From Opitutia bacterium (GTDB taxonomy: Bacteria; Verrucomicrobiota; Verrucomicrobiia; Opitutales; JANYDI01): a DNA stretch of 5,969 nucleotides. Position 1 is the first letter of the stretch. Every line of letters starts with the position of its first letter. The position numbers and the translations under genes are program-made. The stretch spans positions 1-5,969 of the forward strand of contig JANYDI010000096.1 of assembly GCA_025363695.1 (NCBI GenBank). The letters run 5' to 3'. The notes beneath the pieces are model-generated. The model was not told where the DNA came from, ran no database searches, and saw only the letters and a list, made by a program, of their open reading frames with translations. Shown one piece after another: positions 1 through 5,211 of this stretch.

Positions 1-190
1 CACATGATAGCCCAGGGCGTAAGCCCTGGGTCCACTGGTAGAAAAAAGATGTTGAGCCCTACAGGGGCGATTTATACAGTAAACCCCCTAAGTCACACGA
101 TAAATCTCTTTTATTATAAATCGCCCATGTAGGGCTCAAAAATCTTTTTTCCATGCCAAACCCAGGGCTCACGCCCTGGGCTATCATGTG
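1..190. repeat. 190-bp imperfect palindrome with nested hairpins (REP/MITE-like)
   Basis: The left arm (1-76) pairs with the right arm (115-190) around a spacer of about 38 bp. The outermost 20 bases match perfectly (1-20 with 171-190), and the arms stay alignable inward with a few mismatches, a diverged patch at 31-41/151-160, and one indel. Each arm also folds on itself: CCCAGGGC-gtaa-GCCCTGGG at 11-30 and CCCAGGGC-tcac-GCCCTGGG at 161-180. No coding potential is apparent. The architecture resembles REP/BIME elements or a non-autonomous miniature transposable element, and no transposase is visible. It shares no obvious sequence with the other palindromic family in this window. The window begins exactly at the first base of the arm, so the element could extend further left. 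Confidence 0.8.
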
Positions 191-255
191 CCGGCCCTTC
201 AGGCCTCCTTAAGTGTGGCATTAATAAATGCTTATATTAATATTTCTTCACAGAA
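191..255. other. Short intergenic spacer between two repeat families
   Basis: No gene is seen here. The stretch contains a small GGCC-cttca-GGCC hairpin (193-205) and an AT-rich inverted repeat ATTAATA/TATTAAT (220-226 and 235-241). Neither is strong enough to assign a function. An open frame running from 188 to 439 crosses this spacer and the adjacent repeat and is not considered a gene. Confidence 0.4.
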
Positions 256-437
256 CCTAAGCCCCCCACAGATTCCTTTGGAATCAAAAAACAAAGGAGT
301 TAGCCGATCGCGAAGCGATCCGGAGGGTGCCTTGTATCGCCTACCCGATAGCGATTTTTACCAAAATGCGCAGCATTTTTACAAATCGCTATCGGAGGGG
401 ATCCAAGGGGCGCAAGCGCCCCTTGGCCCTTTCACTT
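256..437. repeat. Modular palindromic intergenic repeat, single arm (C-B-A order)
   Basis: Three hairpin modules lie in series. Module C contains the block CTAAGCCCCCCACAGAT (257-273) with two mini-hairpins, GATTCC-ttt-GGAATC (271-285) and GATCGC-gaa-GCGATC (306-320). Module B is a 49-nt stem-loop at 346-394 with a 12-bp outer stem (346-357 with 383-394) and an inner AAAATGC/GCATTTT stem closed by a 3-nt loop. A GGATCC (399-404) then leads to module A, a perfect 9-bp hairpin AAGGGGCGC-aa-GCGCCCCTT (405-424), followed by GGCCCTTT. The same series occurs at 1334-1652, 4034-4308 and 5943 onward. The arm ends about 11 bp from the stop codon of the sigma factor gene, so it would sit in that gene's 3' untranslated region. 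Confidence 0.85.
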
Positions 438-448
438 AGCCCGCCTCT

Positions 449-1249
449 TCATAGACTCTTTTGGACCAGCTTACGTAACATTCCCAGCGCTTGGGTATGA
501 ATTTGGCAAATGCGCGACTCTGTGAGCTCGAAAACGGCGGCAATTTCGGACAAATTCAGGTCTTCTACGTAGTAAAGGATGAGCACCTTTTTTGCCATGT
601 CTGGCAGTTGTTCGAGCTTTTTGCGTAAAAGCTTCAGGAGATCTTTACGTTCAGCAACGTCACGGCCATTAAGGTCGGTAGGGTCAAAAACCAAATCGTG
701 AAAGCTCCAGGTGCCCTCGCCTGAGGCAGAATCACTGCTGGCAAGCGTACCATCTAGGGGAACTTGGCTGATGGGACGGATTTTTTCCTGCAAAATAGCA
801 TAGTCTTCTTTGCTCAGCGCTAAACGTTCTTGGATCTCCTGCGTCGTAACGGCGCGATGGTACTCTTGCTCCAAGGCGTGCAGCTCCGTTTGGTAGCGCT
901 TGACCTTGAGGCGATCCGACCGGGGCATCAGATCCATGCGTCTAAGTTCGTCAAGGAGGGCTCCGCGAATACGCATGGAGGCGTATTTTCCAAAATAAAT
1001 TCCCTTATTGGTGTCAAAATGCTGGGCTGCATGGATAAGTCCACTGATGGCAATACTATAGATATCTTGTATATCAATGTGGAGCGGGAAATAGATCCGC
1101 ATCTTTGAAACAATCGACTTCAATAGGGGCAAATACTGATCGACCAACTCCCAGTTTGGCACCTTGGGTTCTTGGCTCTGCGGAGCCTTGCGATAGGCTG
1201 AGCTTGCCTGGGCTATCGACCAGAGTGTTTGGATTTTTGGGGCAACCAT
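449..1249 (-). CDS. fliA: RNA polymerase sigma factor, sigma-28 (FliA/WhiG) family
   Basis: This alternative sigma factor directs core RNA polymerase to a dedicated promoter class. The 266 residues have the family layout. Region 2 (about 36-107) includes DIQDIYSIAISGLIHAA and FGKYASMRIRGALLDELRRMD, with the RIRGA.LDELR signature of FliA/WhiG proteins, followed by MPRSDR leading into region 3 (about 112-165). Region 4 (about 205-262) carries the helix-turn-helix LNLSEIAAVFELTESRICQIH. Length is slightly above the usual 230-260 because of about 30 extra N-terminal residues and a Ser/Gly-rich linker (170-180). The ATG start has no clear Shine-Dalgarno sequence. Families of this type drive flagellar, sporulation or, in chlamydiae, late developmental genes. 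Its position behind sctS-sctT suggests a link with type III secretion, but that is inference. The gene symbol reflects family, not proven orthology. The family call is secure and the regulon is unknown. Confidence 0.9.
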   Translation of the reverse strand: MVAPKIQTLWSIAQASSAYRKAPQSQEPKVPNWELVDQYLPLLKSIVSKMRIYFPLHIDIQDIYSIAISGLIHAAQHFDTNKGIYFGKYASMRIRGALLDELRRMDLMPRSDRLKVKRYQTELHALEQEYHRAVTTQEIQERLALSKEDYAILQEKIRPISQVPLDGTLASSDSASGEGTWSFHDLVFDPTDLNGRDVAERKDLLKLLRKKLEQLPDMAKKVLILYYVEDLNLSEIAAVFELTESRICQIHTQALGMLRKLVQKSL

Positions 1250-1333
1250 GACGATAGCAATAATAATTGATTATTACTATAAATTCAATATTTATCTTTA
1301 AATTTATTATGAAGTGAAATTTATTATGAAGTT
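1250..1333 (-). promoter_or_regulatory. AT-rich leader of the sigma factor gene with palindrome and tandem repeat
   Basis: This very AT-rich stretch directly precedes the sigma factor start codon. It contains a perfect 16-bp palindrome, TAATAAT-TG-ATTATTA (1261-1276), centred about 19 bp upstream of the ATG. Further upstream is a perfect 16-bp direct repeat, AAATTTATTATGAAGT, at 1300-1315 and 1317-1332, with a 17-bp period. Such arrangements can be regulator binding sites. No convincing paired -35/-10 hexamers could be chosen, although TATAGT on the minus strand (1281-1276) is a possible -10. A role in sigma factor expression is inferred from position. Confidence 0.4.
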
Positions 1334-1652
1334 AAAGGGTTAAGGGGCACTAATGCCCCTTAGGATCCCCTTCCGATGGGCAATTTTACAAAATGCTAGC
1401 GCATTTATGGTAAAATTGCCCATCGGGAAGCATATACTAAGCCCCCCACAGATCGCGAAGCGATCCGGGAGTACTTTTCGAACTGCCTTGGAAGGGTGGT
1501 TTTAGCGGAGGAATTTTGGGTTTAGACAAGGAACCTAGCGCGACGTGTGCTACAGCACTCGAGCGCGAAGGTGACGCCGTATAAACTCAAAAGGCCCCGC
1601 TAAAACCACCCTTCGGGGATCCTAAGGGGACCACAGCTCCCCTTAGCCCTTT
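1334..1652. repeat. Modular palindromic intergenic repeat, two arms with an atypical inner stem
   Basis: The left arm reads A-B-C. Module A is AAGGGGCA/TGCCCCTT (1342-1349 with 1354-1361), followed by GGATCC (1363-1368). Module B has a perfect 17-bp stem (1373-1389 with 1410-1426) and an inner AAATGC-tagc-GCATTT stem. Module C has CTAAGCCCCCCACAGAT (1437-1453) with GATCGC-gaa-GCGATC (1451-1465). The right arm runs in reverse, with GGATCC (1617-1622) and then AAGGGGA...TCCCCTTAGCCCTTT (1624-1652). Its module B is replaced by an 18-bp stem enclosing an 88-nt insert (see separate entry). The whole 404-bp gap between the sigma factor gene and sctT holds no credible coding sequence beyond this and the AT-rich leader. 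Confidence 0.85.
1491..1614. repeat. Long stem (18 bp, perfect) closing on an 88-nt structured insert
   Basis: Positions 1491-1508 (GAAGGGTGGTTTTAGCGG) are perfectly complementary to 1597-1614. Inside, TTTTGGGTTTA (1514-1524) pairs with TAAACTCAAAA (1582-1592) with one G-T wobble. At the centre GTGC-taca-GCAC (1547-1558) forms a small hairpin. This element occupies the place of module B in the right arm of the surrounding repeat, but its stem is different and its loop much longer than the other copies. It has no recognised RNA family signature. It may be a diverged or expanded module B, or a separate small element inserted in the arm. Confidence 0.7.
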
Positions 1653-1653
1653 C

Positions 1654-2454
1654 CTAACTCAATAAATGCCTTAACATCCTCACAAATTCCTGGCTATTAA
1701 AGGTTTCGTTACGTAAAAAATCAAACAGCGTGGCGGCGTAGAAAATAATTACCAGACTGGCTACAGCGCTCTTGACGCCCATGGAGAGCACAAAGACGTT
1801 CAGATTTGGGGCAAAACGGTTCATCAGCCCGAGGCCAAAGTCGGTCAGAAACATCAAAATGGTGAGTGGGGCAGCTAAGAGGATGATCAGCTTGAGCATG
1901 GCATCGGTCTGCCCCAGGGTGAAGAAAAAGAGCTTGTGGTCGATTTTAGGGAAATAGGAAAAAATGGGCCAGAAGCTATAGCTTTCGTAAATCAGGCCTA
2001 TCATGGCTAAAAACCCTCCAGCGCTAAAAAAATAGGCTACCAAAATCCGGATAAAGGTCATGCCCAAGGGGCTGGATTGATCCCCGCTCATCGGATCAAA
2101 CGTAGAAGCCATGCTTAAGCCGCGTTGGTTGTCGATAAAGGAGCCTGTGCAGTCAGCCACCCAAAAGGGAATGGACAAAAAATAGGCCATCAGGAAGCCC
2201 AAAAAAACTTCTTTGGCCACAATGGCCGCTATGGCCACGGGAGTCAGGGATTCTGCTGGTAAGGCATGGAACACAACAGGCATCAGCAGCATACTGAAGG
2301 CAAACACCAACACATTGCGCAGCATTCCCGGAATTAGGCTTTGGCCCAAAAAGGGAATGATGGAAAACAGCGTGAGCATCCGCGTAGTGGAAAAGGTGGC
2401 CGCAAAGAAAAAATCCTTGATCTGACCCGTGAAGGCTGGGCTAAGCGCTGCCAT
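1654..2454 (-). CDS. sctT: Type III secretion export apparatus protein SctT (YscT/SpaR family)
   Basis: This polytopic inner-membrane protein, with SctR and SctS, forms the export gate of the injectisome. Numbered from the chosen ATG (266 aa), it shows the RMLTLFSIIPFLG segment (25-37), PFWVADCTGSFIDNQRG (96-112), DPMSGDQSSPLG (120-131) and RFAPNLNVFVLSMGVKS (213-229). The IDNQRG plus DP..G block typifies SctT/SpaR; flagellar FliR lacks it, so an injectisome rather than a flagellar role is favoured. The frame is open to a TTG at 2499, which would give 281 aa and a 44-bp overlap with sctS. The ATG at 2454 follows the sctS stop by one base (TGATATG) and gives the usual N-terminal length, so it is preferred. 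No clear Shine-Dalgarno sequence is visible, fitting translational coupling. The palindromic repeat starts at the stop codon. No sctU/flhB follows it in this window. Confidence 0.88.
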   Translation of the reverse strand: MAALSPAFTGQIKDFFFAATFSTTRMLTLFSIIPFLGQSLIPGMLRNVLVFAFSMLLMPVVFHALPAESLTPVAIAAIVAKEVFLGFLMAYFLSIPFWVADCTGSFIDNQRGLSMASTFDPMSGDQSSPLGMTFIRILVAYFFSAGGFLAMIGLIYESYSFWPIFSYFPKIDHKLFFFTLGQTDAMLKLIILLAAPLTILMFLTDFGLGLMNRFAPNLNVFVLSMGVKSAVASLVIIFYAATLFDFLRNETFNSQEFVRMLRHLLS

Positions 2455-2455
2455 A

Positions 2456-2725
2456 TCAATGCGTGAGGCGTGGAAAGCTTTGGAAAATAAAATCCCCAAA
2501 GCTGAGCAATTCCGTCGTCATCCAACCCGCTGCAAGGATCATCGTCACAACCACGGCTGTCAGCTTGACGGCAAACCCAAGTGTTTGCTCCTGGATTTGG
2601 GTCAAGGCCTGAAACAAACTTACCGCAAGCCCTGTAAAGGTCGCCATGATAATTGGCGGCATAGAGAGGATCATCACCAGCATGAGGGCTTTGAGGGTAA
2701 GGTCTAAAATTAGCTGCTGACTCAT
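2456..2725 (-). CDS. sctS: Type III secretion export apparatus protein SctS (YscS/FliQ family)
   Basis: This small membrane subunit of the export gate assembles with SctR and SctT and usually spans the membrane as a helical hairpin. It has 89 residues, the normal family length. Two hydrophobic segments (about 11-37 and 51-71) flank the highly conserved loop ALTQIQEQTLGF (40-51). SMPP at 21-24 and LGF-x-x-KL after the loop resemble YscS of Yersinia, whereas FliQ typically has LSF-x-PK; this supports the non-flagellar assignment of the pair. It is the first gene of the sctS-sctT unit and starts at the divergent region shared with the symporter. The usual upstream partner sctR (fliP-like) is not adjacent, so the export-gate genes are split in this genome. 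The ATG lacks an obvious Shine-Dalgarno sequence. Confidence 0.9.
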   Translation of the reverse strand: MSQQLILDLTLKALMLVMILSMPPIIMATFTGLAVSLFQALTQIQEQTLGFAVKLTAVVVTMILAAGWMTTELLSFGDFIFQSFPRLTH

Positions 2726-2812
2726 CTTAACAAAGATAGTAACGCGTTATTATCCTAAAGGCCAGTTTTTTTTCTGGACAGCCGTCCATTCCCTCACTAG
2801 AAAGCCTTTTTT
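2726..2812. promoter_or_regulatory. Divergent promoter region between sctS and the symporter gene
   Basis: This 87-bp space separates two divergently transcribed genes and must hold both promoters. A GATAAT at 2754-2749 on the minus strand is a possible -10 for sctS, about 24 bp upstream of the ATG, but no good -35 is visible. On the plus strand TTAACA (2727-2732) and TATTAT (2748-2753) are 15 bp apart, shorter than ideal. A small inverted repeat TGGAC-agcc-GTCCA (2775-2788), and CCAG-T8-CTGG next to it (2762-2777), could be an operator. No modular palindrome occurs here, the only intergenic region of the window where both flanking genes begin. Confidence 0.35.
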
Positions 2813-4033
2813 ATGGCGCGTTTTTACTCAAAGCTTCAGGCCTGGCATAAAATCCTACTGGCAATGGCCTTGGGCGTTTTATTTGGCCTTATATTCAGAG
2901 AACAAGCGACCCTATTTGAGCCCCTAGGCGTTGTGTTTTTAAAGCTGGTCCGCATGCTCGTGGTGCCGTTGATTTTTTTTACCTTGATTTATGGAATAAC
3001 TAATTTAGAGAACACAGGCGAACTCAAGCGCGTCGGGCTCAAGGCTATCGGGCTTTTTTTGGCCACGGCCTTTCTTGCCGTAGCCTTAGGCATCGGCGTA
3101 GCCACCCTGTTAAAACCCGGCCTTGGGCAAATGTTATCGCTCGTGCCGCAAGGCCCGCCTCCGGAAGCCTTTTCGCTAAAAAGATTCCTCATCGAGCTGA
3201 TTCCCGACAATGCCTTGTTGTCTATGGTCCAGGGCAATATCTTACAAGTCATTCTCCTGGCGTTTTTTGTGGGCTTCACGCTCCAGCGCAGGCGCAAACA
3301 CTGTGCTACCTTGATCAGCGTGTGTCGCCAGGGCGCTGAAGTTTGCTTTACGATGATTGGCAGTATTATGCAGCTGGCGCCTATAGGGGTTTTTGCTTAT
3401 ATTTATTTTGTCGTCGGGACCCAGGGCCTTCAAGTCCTCTTTGTCCTGGGCAAGCTCATTGTGACCATCCTCATTGCTTGCGCTTTGCAATATGCTTTTT
3501 TTGGGGTCCTGATTTTCTGGCTAGGCCGTCTATCACCCTGGCCTTTTTACAAAAAAATGCTTCCGGCTCAACTCCTGGCCTTCTCCACCAGTAGCTCCAA
3601 GGCCGTATTGACCCTGCTTATGGACACGGCCGAAAAAGACCTGGGCGTCTCCCCCAGCCATAGCCGCTTCCTCATCCCCATGGCTGCCGCCCTCAACATG
3701 GACGGCGGCGCCATCTACCAGGGCGCCTGTGCCGTCTTTTTCGCCCAAGTCTTTGGCCTGCACCTGACGCTCCTGCACTATGTCCTTTTGCTGTTCATGT
3801 GCACCCTCGCCTCCATCGGTGGAGCCGGCATCCCCGGCGGCGTCCTGCTGTTCCTCGGGATGGTCCTCTCCGCCATAGGCCTGCCCATTGAGGGCGTCTT
3901 GCTCATCGCCACCGTCGACCGCATCCTCGACATGGTCACCACCACCATCAACGTCACCGGCGACGTCTGCGCCACTGTCATCATCGACCGCTCCGAGAAT
4001 ACGCTGGATGTGGGGAGGTATTATAAGCGATAG
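2813..4033 (+). CDS. Dicarboxylate/amino acid:cation symporter (DAACS/SLC1 family)
   Basis: This secondary transporter imports an amino acid or dicarboxylate with sodium or protons across the inner membrane. The 406 residues are family length. Family features in order are HP1-like AFSTSSSKAVL (256-266), the TM7 motif NMDGGAIYQG (295-304), the HP2 motif GAGIPGG (337-343), and the TM8 segment VDRILDMVTTTINVTGD (368-384). D369, D373, T377, N380 and D384 match the conserved TM8 ligands of GltPh. The arginine of that motif (R397 in GltPh), which holds the acidic side chain of aspartate or glutamate, is replaced by T376, as in neutral amino acid relatives, so serine, threonine, alanine or a similar substrate is more likely than glutamate. 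K263 replaces a commonly acidic or small residue in HP1. GC content rises from about 43% near the start to about 64% near the end. A weak GAAAG precedes the ATG. It is not obviously linked in function to its neighbours. Confidence 0.92.
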   Translation: MARFYSKLQAWHKILLAMALGVLFGLIFREQATLFEPLGVVFLKLVRMLVVPLIFFTLIYGITNLENTGELKRVGLKAIGLFLATAFLAVALGIGVATLLKPGLGQMLSLVPQGPPPEAFSLKRFLIELIPDNALLSMVQGNILQVILLAFFVGFTLQRRRKHCATLISVCRQGAEVCFTMIGSIMQLAPIGVFAYIYFVVGTQGLQVLFVLGKLIVTILIACALQYAFFGVLIFWLGRLSPWPFYKKMLPAQLLAFSTSSSKAVLTLLMDTAEKDLGVSPSHSRFLIPMAAALNMDGGAIYQGACAVFFAQVFGLHLTLLHYVLLLFMCTLASIGGAGIPGGVLLFLGMVLSAIGLPIEGVLLIATVDRILDMVTTTINVTGDVCATVIIDRSENTLDVGRYYKR

Positions 4034-4308
4034 GGCTAAGGGGCGCTTGCGCCCCTTAGGATCCCCTACAGGTAGCGATTTTACGAAATACTGCGTATTT
4101 CGATAAAATCGCTACCTGGGAGGGAGATACTAAGGCCCCCACAGATTCCTTTGGAATCGAAAATAATGTACACCCGGATCGCTTCGCGATCTGTGGGGGG
4201 CTTAGTATCCACCTACCCAGGTAGGCAATTTTATAAAATGCTCTGCATTTTTAAAATTGCCTACCTGTAGGGGATCCTAAGGGGCACGAGTGCCCCTTAG
4301 CCCTTTCC
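4034..4308. repeat. Complete two-armed modular palindrome (A-B-C-C'-B'-A') between convergent genes
   Basis: Left arm: module A AAGGGGCGC-tt-GCGCCCCTT (4038-4057), GGATCC (4059-4064), and module B with a 15-bp stem (4069-4083 with 4104-4118) continued by CGAAATAC/GTATTTCG after one bulged A. Right arm in reverse: module B with a 16-bp stem (4218-4233 with 4252-4267), GGATCC (4272-4277), and module A AAGGGGCAC-ga-GTGCCCCTT (4279-4298). At the centre, 4126-4146 pairs with 4189-4209 with one mismatch, enclosing the mini-hairpins GATTCC-ttt-GGAATC (4144-4158) and GATCGC-ttc-GCGATC (4177-4191). The flanks GGGCTAAGGGGC (4034-4045) and GCCCCTTAGCCC (4292-4303) are also complementary. It lies between two stop codons and has no U-run, so it is not a standard intrinsic terminator, although it may shape the 3' ends of both messages. 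Confidence 0.9.
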
Positions 4309-4314
4309 TTCCCT

Positions 4315-5211
4315 TCATAACAACAGCGGTACACTCGTCAACGCCCACACCACCGCATAGGCACCCGTAGCGGGGAGGATACCGGCCAGGGGTTTCGGGC
4401 GTACGAGGGTACGGGAGGCTATGGCGATCGCCAGGCCTATGGCGAGTAGGGGTCTCCACAGGGAGATAAACTTTGTCCAAAGGAGCAGCGGTTTTTGAAA
4501 TTTATGCAGGTGGTACAGGGCCGTGAGGCTAAGGTTTTCAGGGCGGATATGGGCCGCGTGTAAGCGTTCTGGACTGGCAAGCGTGGGAGGGCTTTGCCAG
4601 ATGACCAAGGGCTTGGCTTGTTTTAGAGTGCCTTGGTCAAACACGAGGTGCCGGACATTGTGTAGCAGCCAGGTCTGGCTTGCAGGCTGGTAGCTGGCTT
4701 GGGTTGCCAGGAAACGCTGGGTTTCGGTCTGGCCATGAAAGAAGGAAAGCATCAGCCCTTGGCCTTCATCGTCTTGAAGGCGGTCAAAAAACCAACGTTC
4801 CTGAGCATCGGGGCTTTGGTAAATGCTTGCGGTATGCGTTTGACTTTGGAAACTGAAGGCCCAGTCTATCGCCCACAGTTCACAAAAAGCAACAAAGGCT
4901 ACCCCCAAGAGGGCCAAAAGCCACAAGCTTCGGGTGATCCTCAGCCACGAAAGCCCGCAAGCCTTAAGCGCTATGAGAGGCTGACGCAGCTGATAGAACG
5001 TAAAACTTGTGCCTAGAACGCTCGCCAAGGGGACAATCAGGCTGCTTTGGCCTAAAAGCTTTGCGGCGCTCAGGCTCATAGCGGCTAGCGGGTCTAGGGC
5101 CCCTCCCAGCGTATAGAGCTCCCCCAGGTAAATCATCCCAGCAAACAGCAAGCAACACAGGCCCACGTGACGGCCAACGCTTTGCATTAAATATACATCA
5201 ATTCGGGACAT
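4315..5211 (-). CDS. LptF/LptG family permease (YjgP/YjgQ-like), short C-terminus
   Basis: LptF and LptG are inner-membrane subunits of the Lpt ABC transporter that extracts lipopolysaccharide for transport to the outer membrane. From the chosen ATG (298 aa) the protein has N-terminal membrane segments (about 15-32, 50-70, 97-115), with the family block LIALKACGLS (79-88) in the cytoplasmic coupling region. A periplasmic domain (about 118-245) and C-terminal membrane segments (about 247-266 and 275-298) follow. Family members are usually about 350-390 residues with three C-terminal helices; here the protein stops inside or just after the second one, 7 bp from the palindromic repeat. An in-frame ATG at 5250 would extend it, but the ATG at 5211 has an AGAGG six bases upstream and gives a normal N-terminus. 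It overlaps the upstream pseudopilin gene by 14 bp. LptF versus LptG cannot be decided. Confidence 0.8.
   Translation of the reverse strand: MSRIDVYLMQSVGRHVGLCCLLFAGMIYLGELYTLGGALDPLAAMSLSAAKLLGQSSLIVPLASVLGTSFTFYQLRQPLIALKACGLSWLRITRSLWLLALLGVAFVAFCELWAIDWAFSFQSQTHTASIYQSPDAQERWFFDRLQDDEGQGLMLSFFHGQTETQRFLATQASYQPASQTWLLHNVRHLVFDQGTLKQAKPLVIWQSPPTLASPERLHAAHIRPENLSLTALYHLHKFQKPLLLWTKFISLWRPLLAIGLAIAIASRTLVRPKPLAGILPATGAYAVVWALTSVPLLL

Noticed and set aside
188..439. 83-codon open frame on the plus strand
   Set aside because: It runs through the spacer and the modular palindromic repeat, encodes the repeat units themselves, has no family resemblance, and similar frames would appear wherever the repeat occurs.
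1654..2725. Assignment of the pair as flagellar fliQ and fliR
   Set aside because: SctT carries IDNQRG and RFAP-N motifs and SctS has SMPP and TLGF-x-x-KL, which match injectisome YscT/SpaR and YscS rather than FliR and FliQ. The nearby sigma-28 factor makes the flagellar reading tempting, and it remains the alternative.
2749..2760. Possible sigma-28 -10 element (TAGGATAA on the minus strand) upstream of sctS
   Set aside because: It matches only five of eight bases of GCCGATAA and no TAAA-type -35 lies at the expected distance, so it cannot support regulation of sctS-sctT by the neighbouring sigma factor.
3533..3984. Two adjoining minus-strand open frames opposite the end of the symporter gene
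   Set aside because: They arise from the high GC content and C-ending codons of the symporter 3' end; their translations are low-complexity and lack domains, while the plus-strand frame has clear family motifs.
4034..4308. Standard rho-independent bidirectional terminator
   Set aside because: The GC-rich module A hairpins are not followed by a U-run on either strand, and the element is far larger and more complex than an intrinsic terminator. A 3'-end role is possible but not of the classical type.
256..4308. CRISPR array
   Set aside because: The repeats are long, themselves palindromic, occur in inverted orientation in separate intergenic gaps, and have no regular unique spacers or cas genes.
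4699..5016. 105-codon plus-strand open frame inside the permease gene
   Set aside because: It is the opposite-strand shadow of a gene with clear LptF/LptG layout, and its product has no recognisable domain, signal peptide or ribosome binding site.
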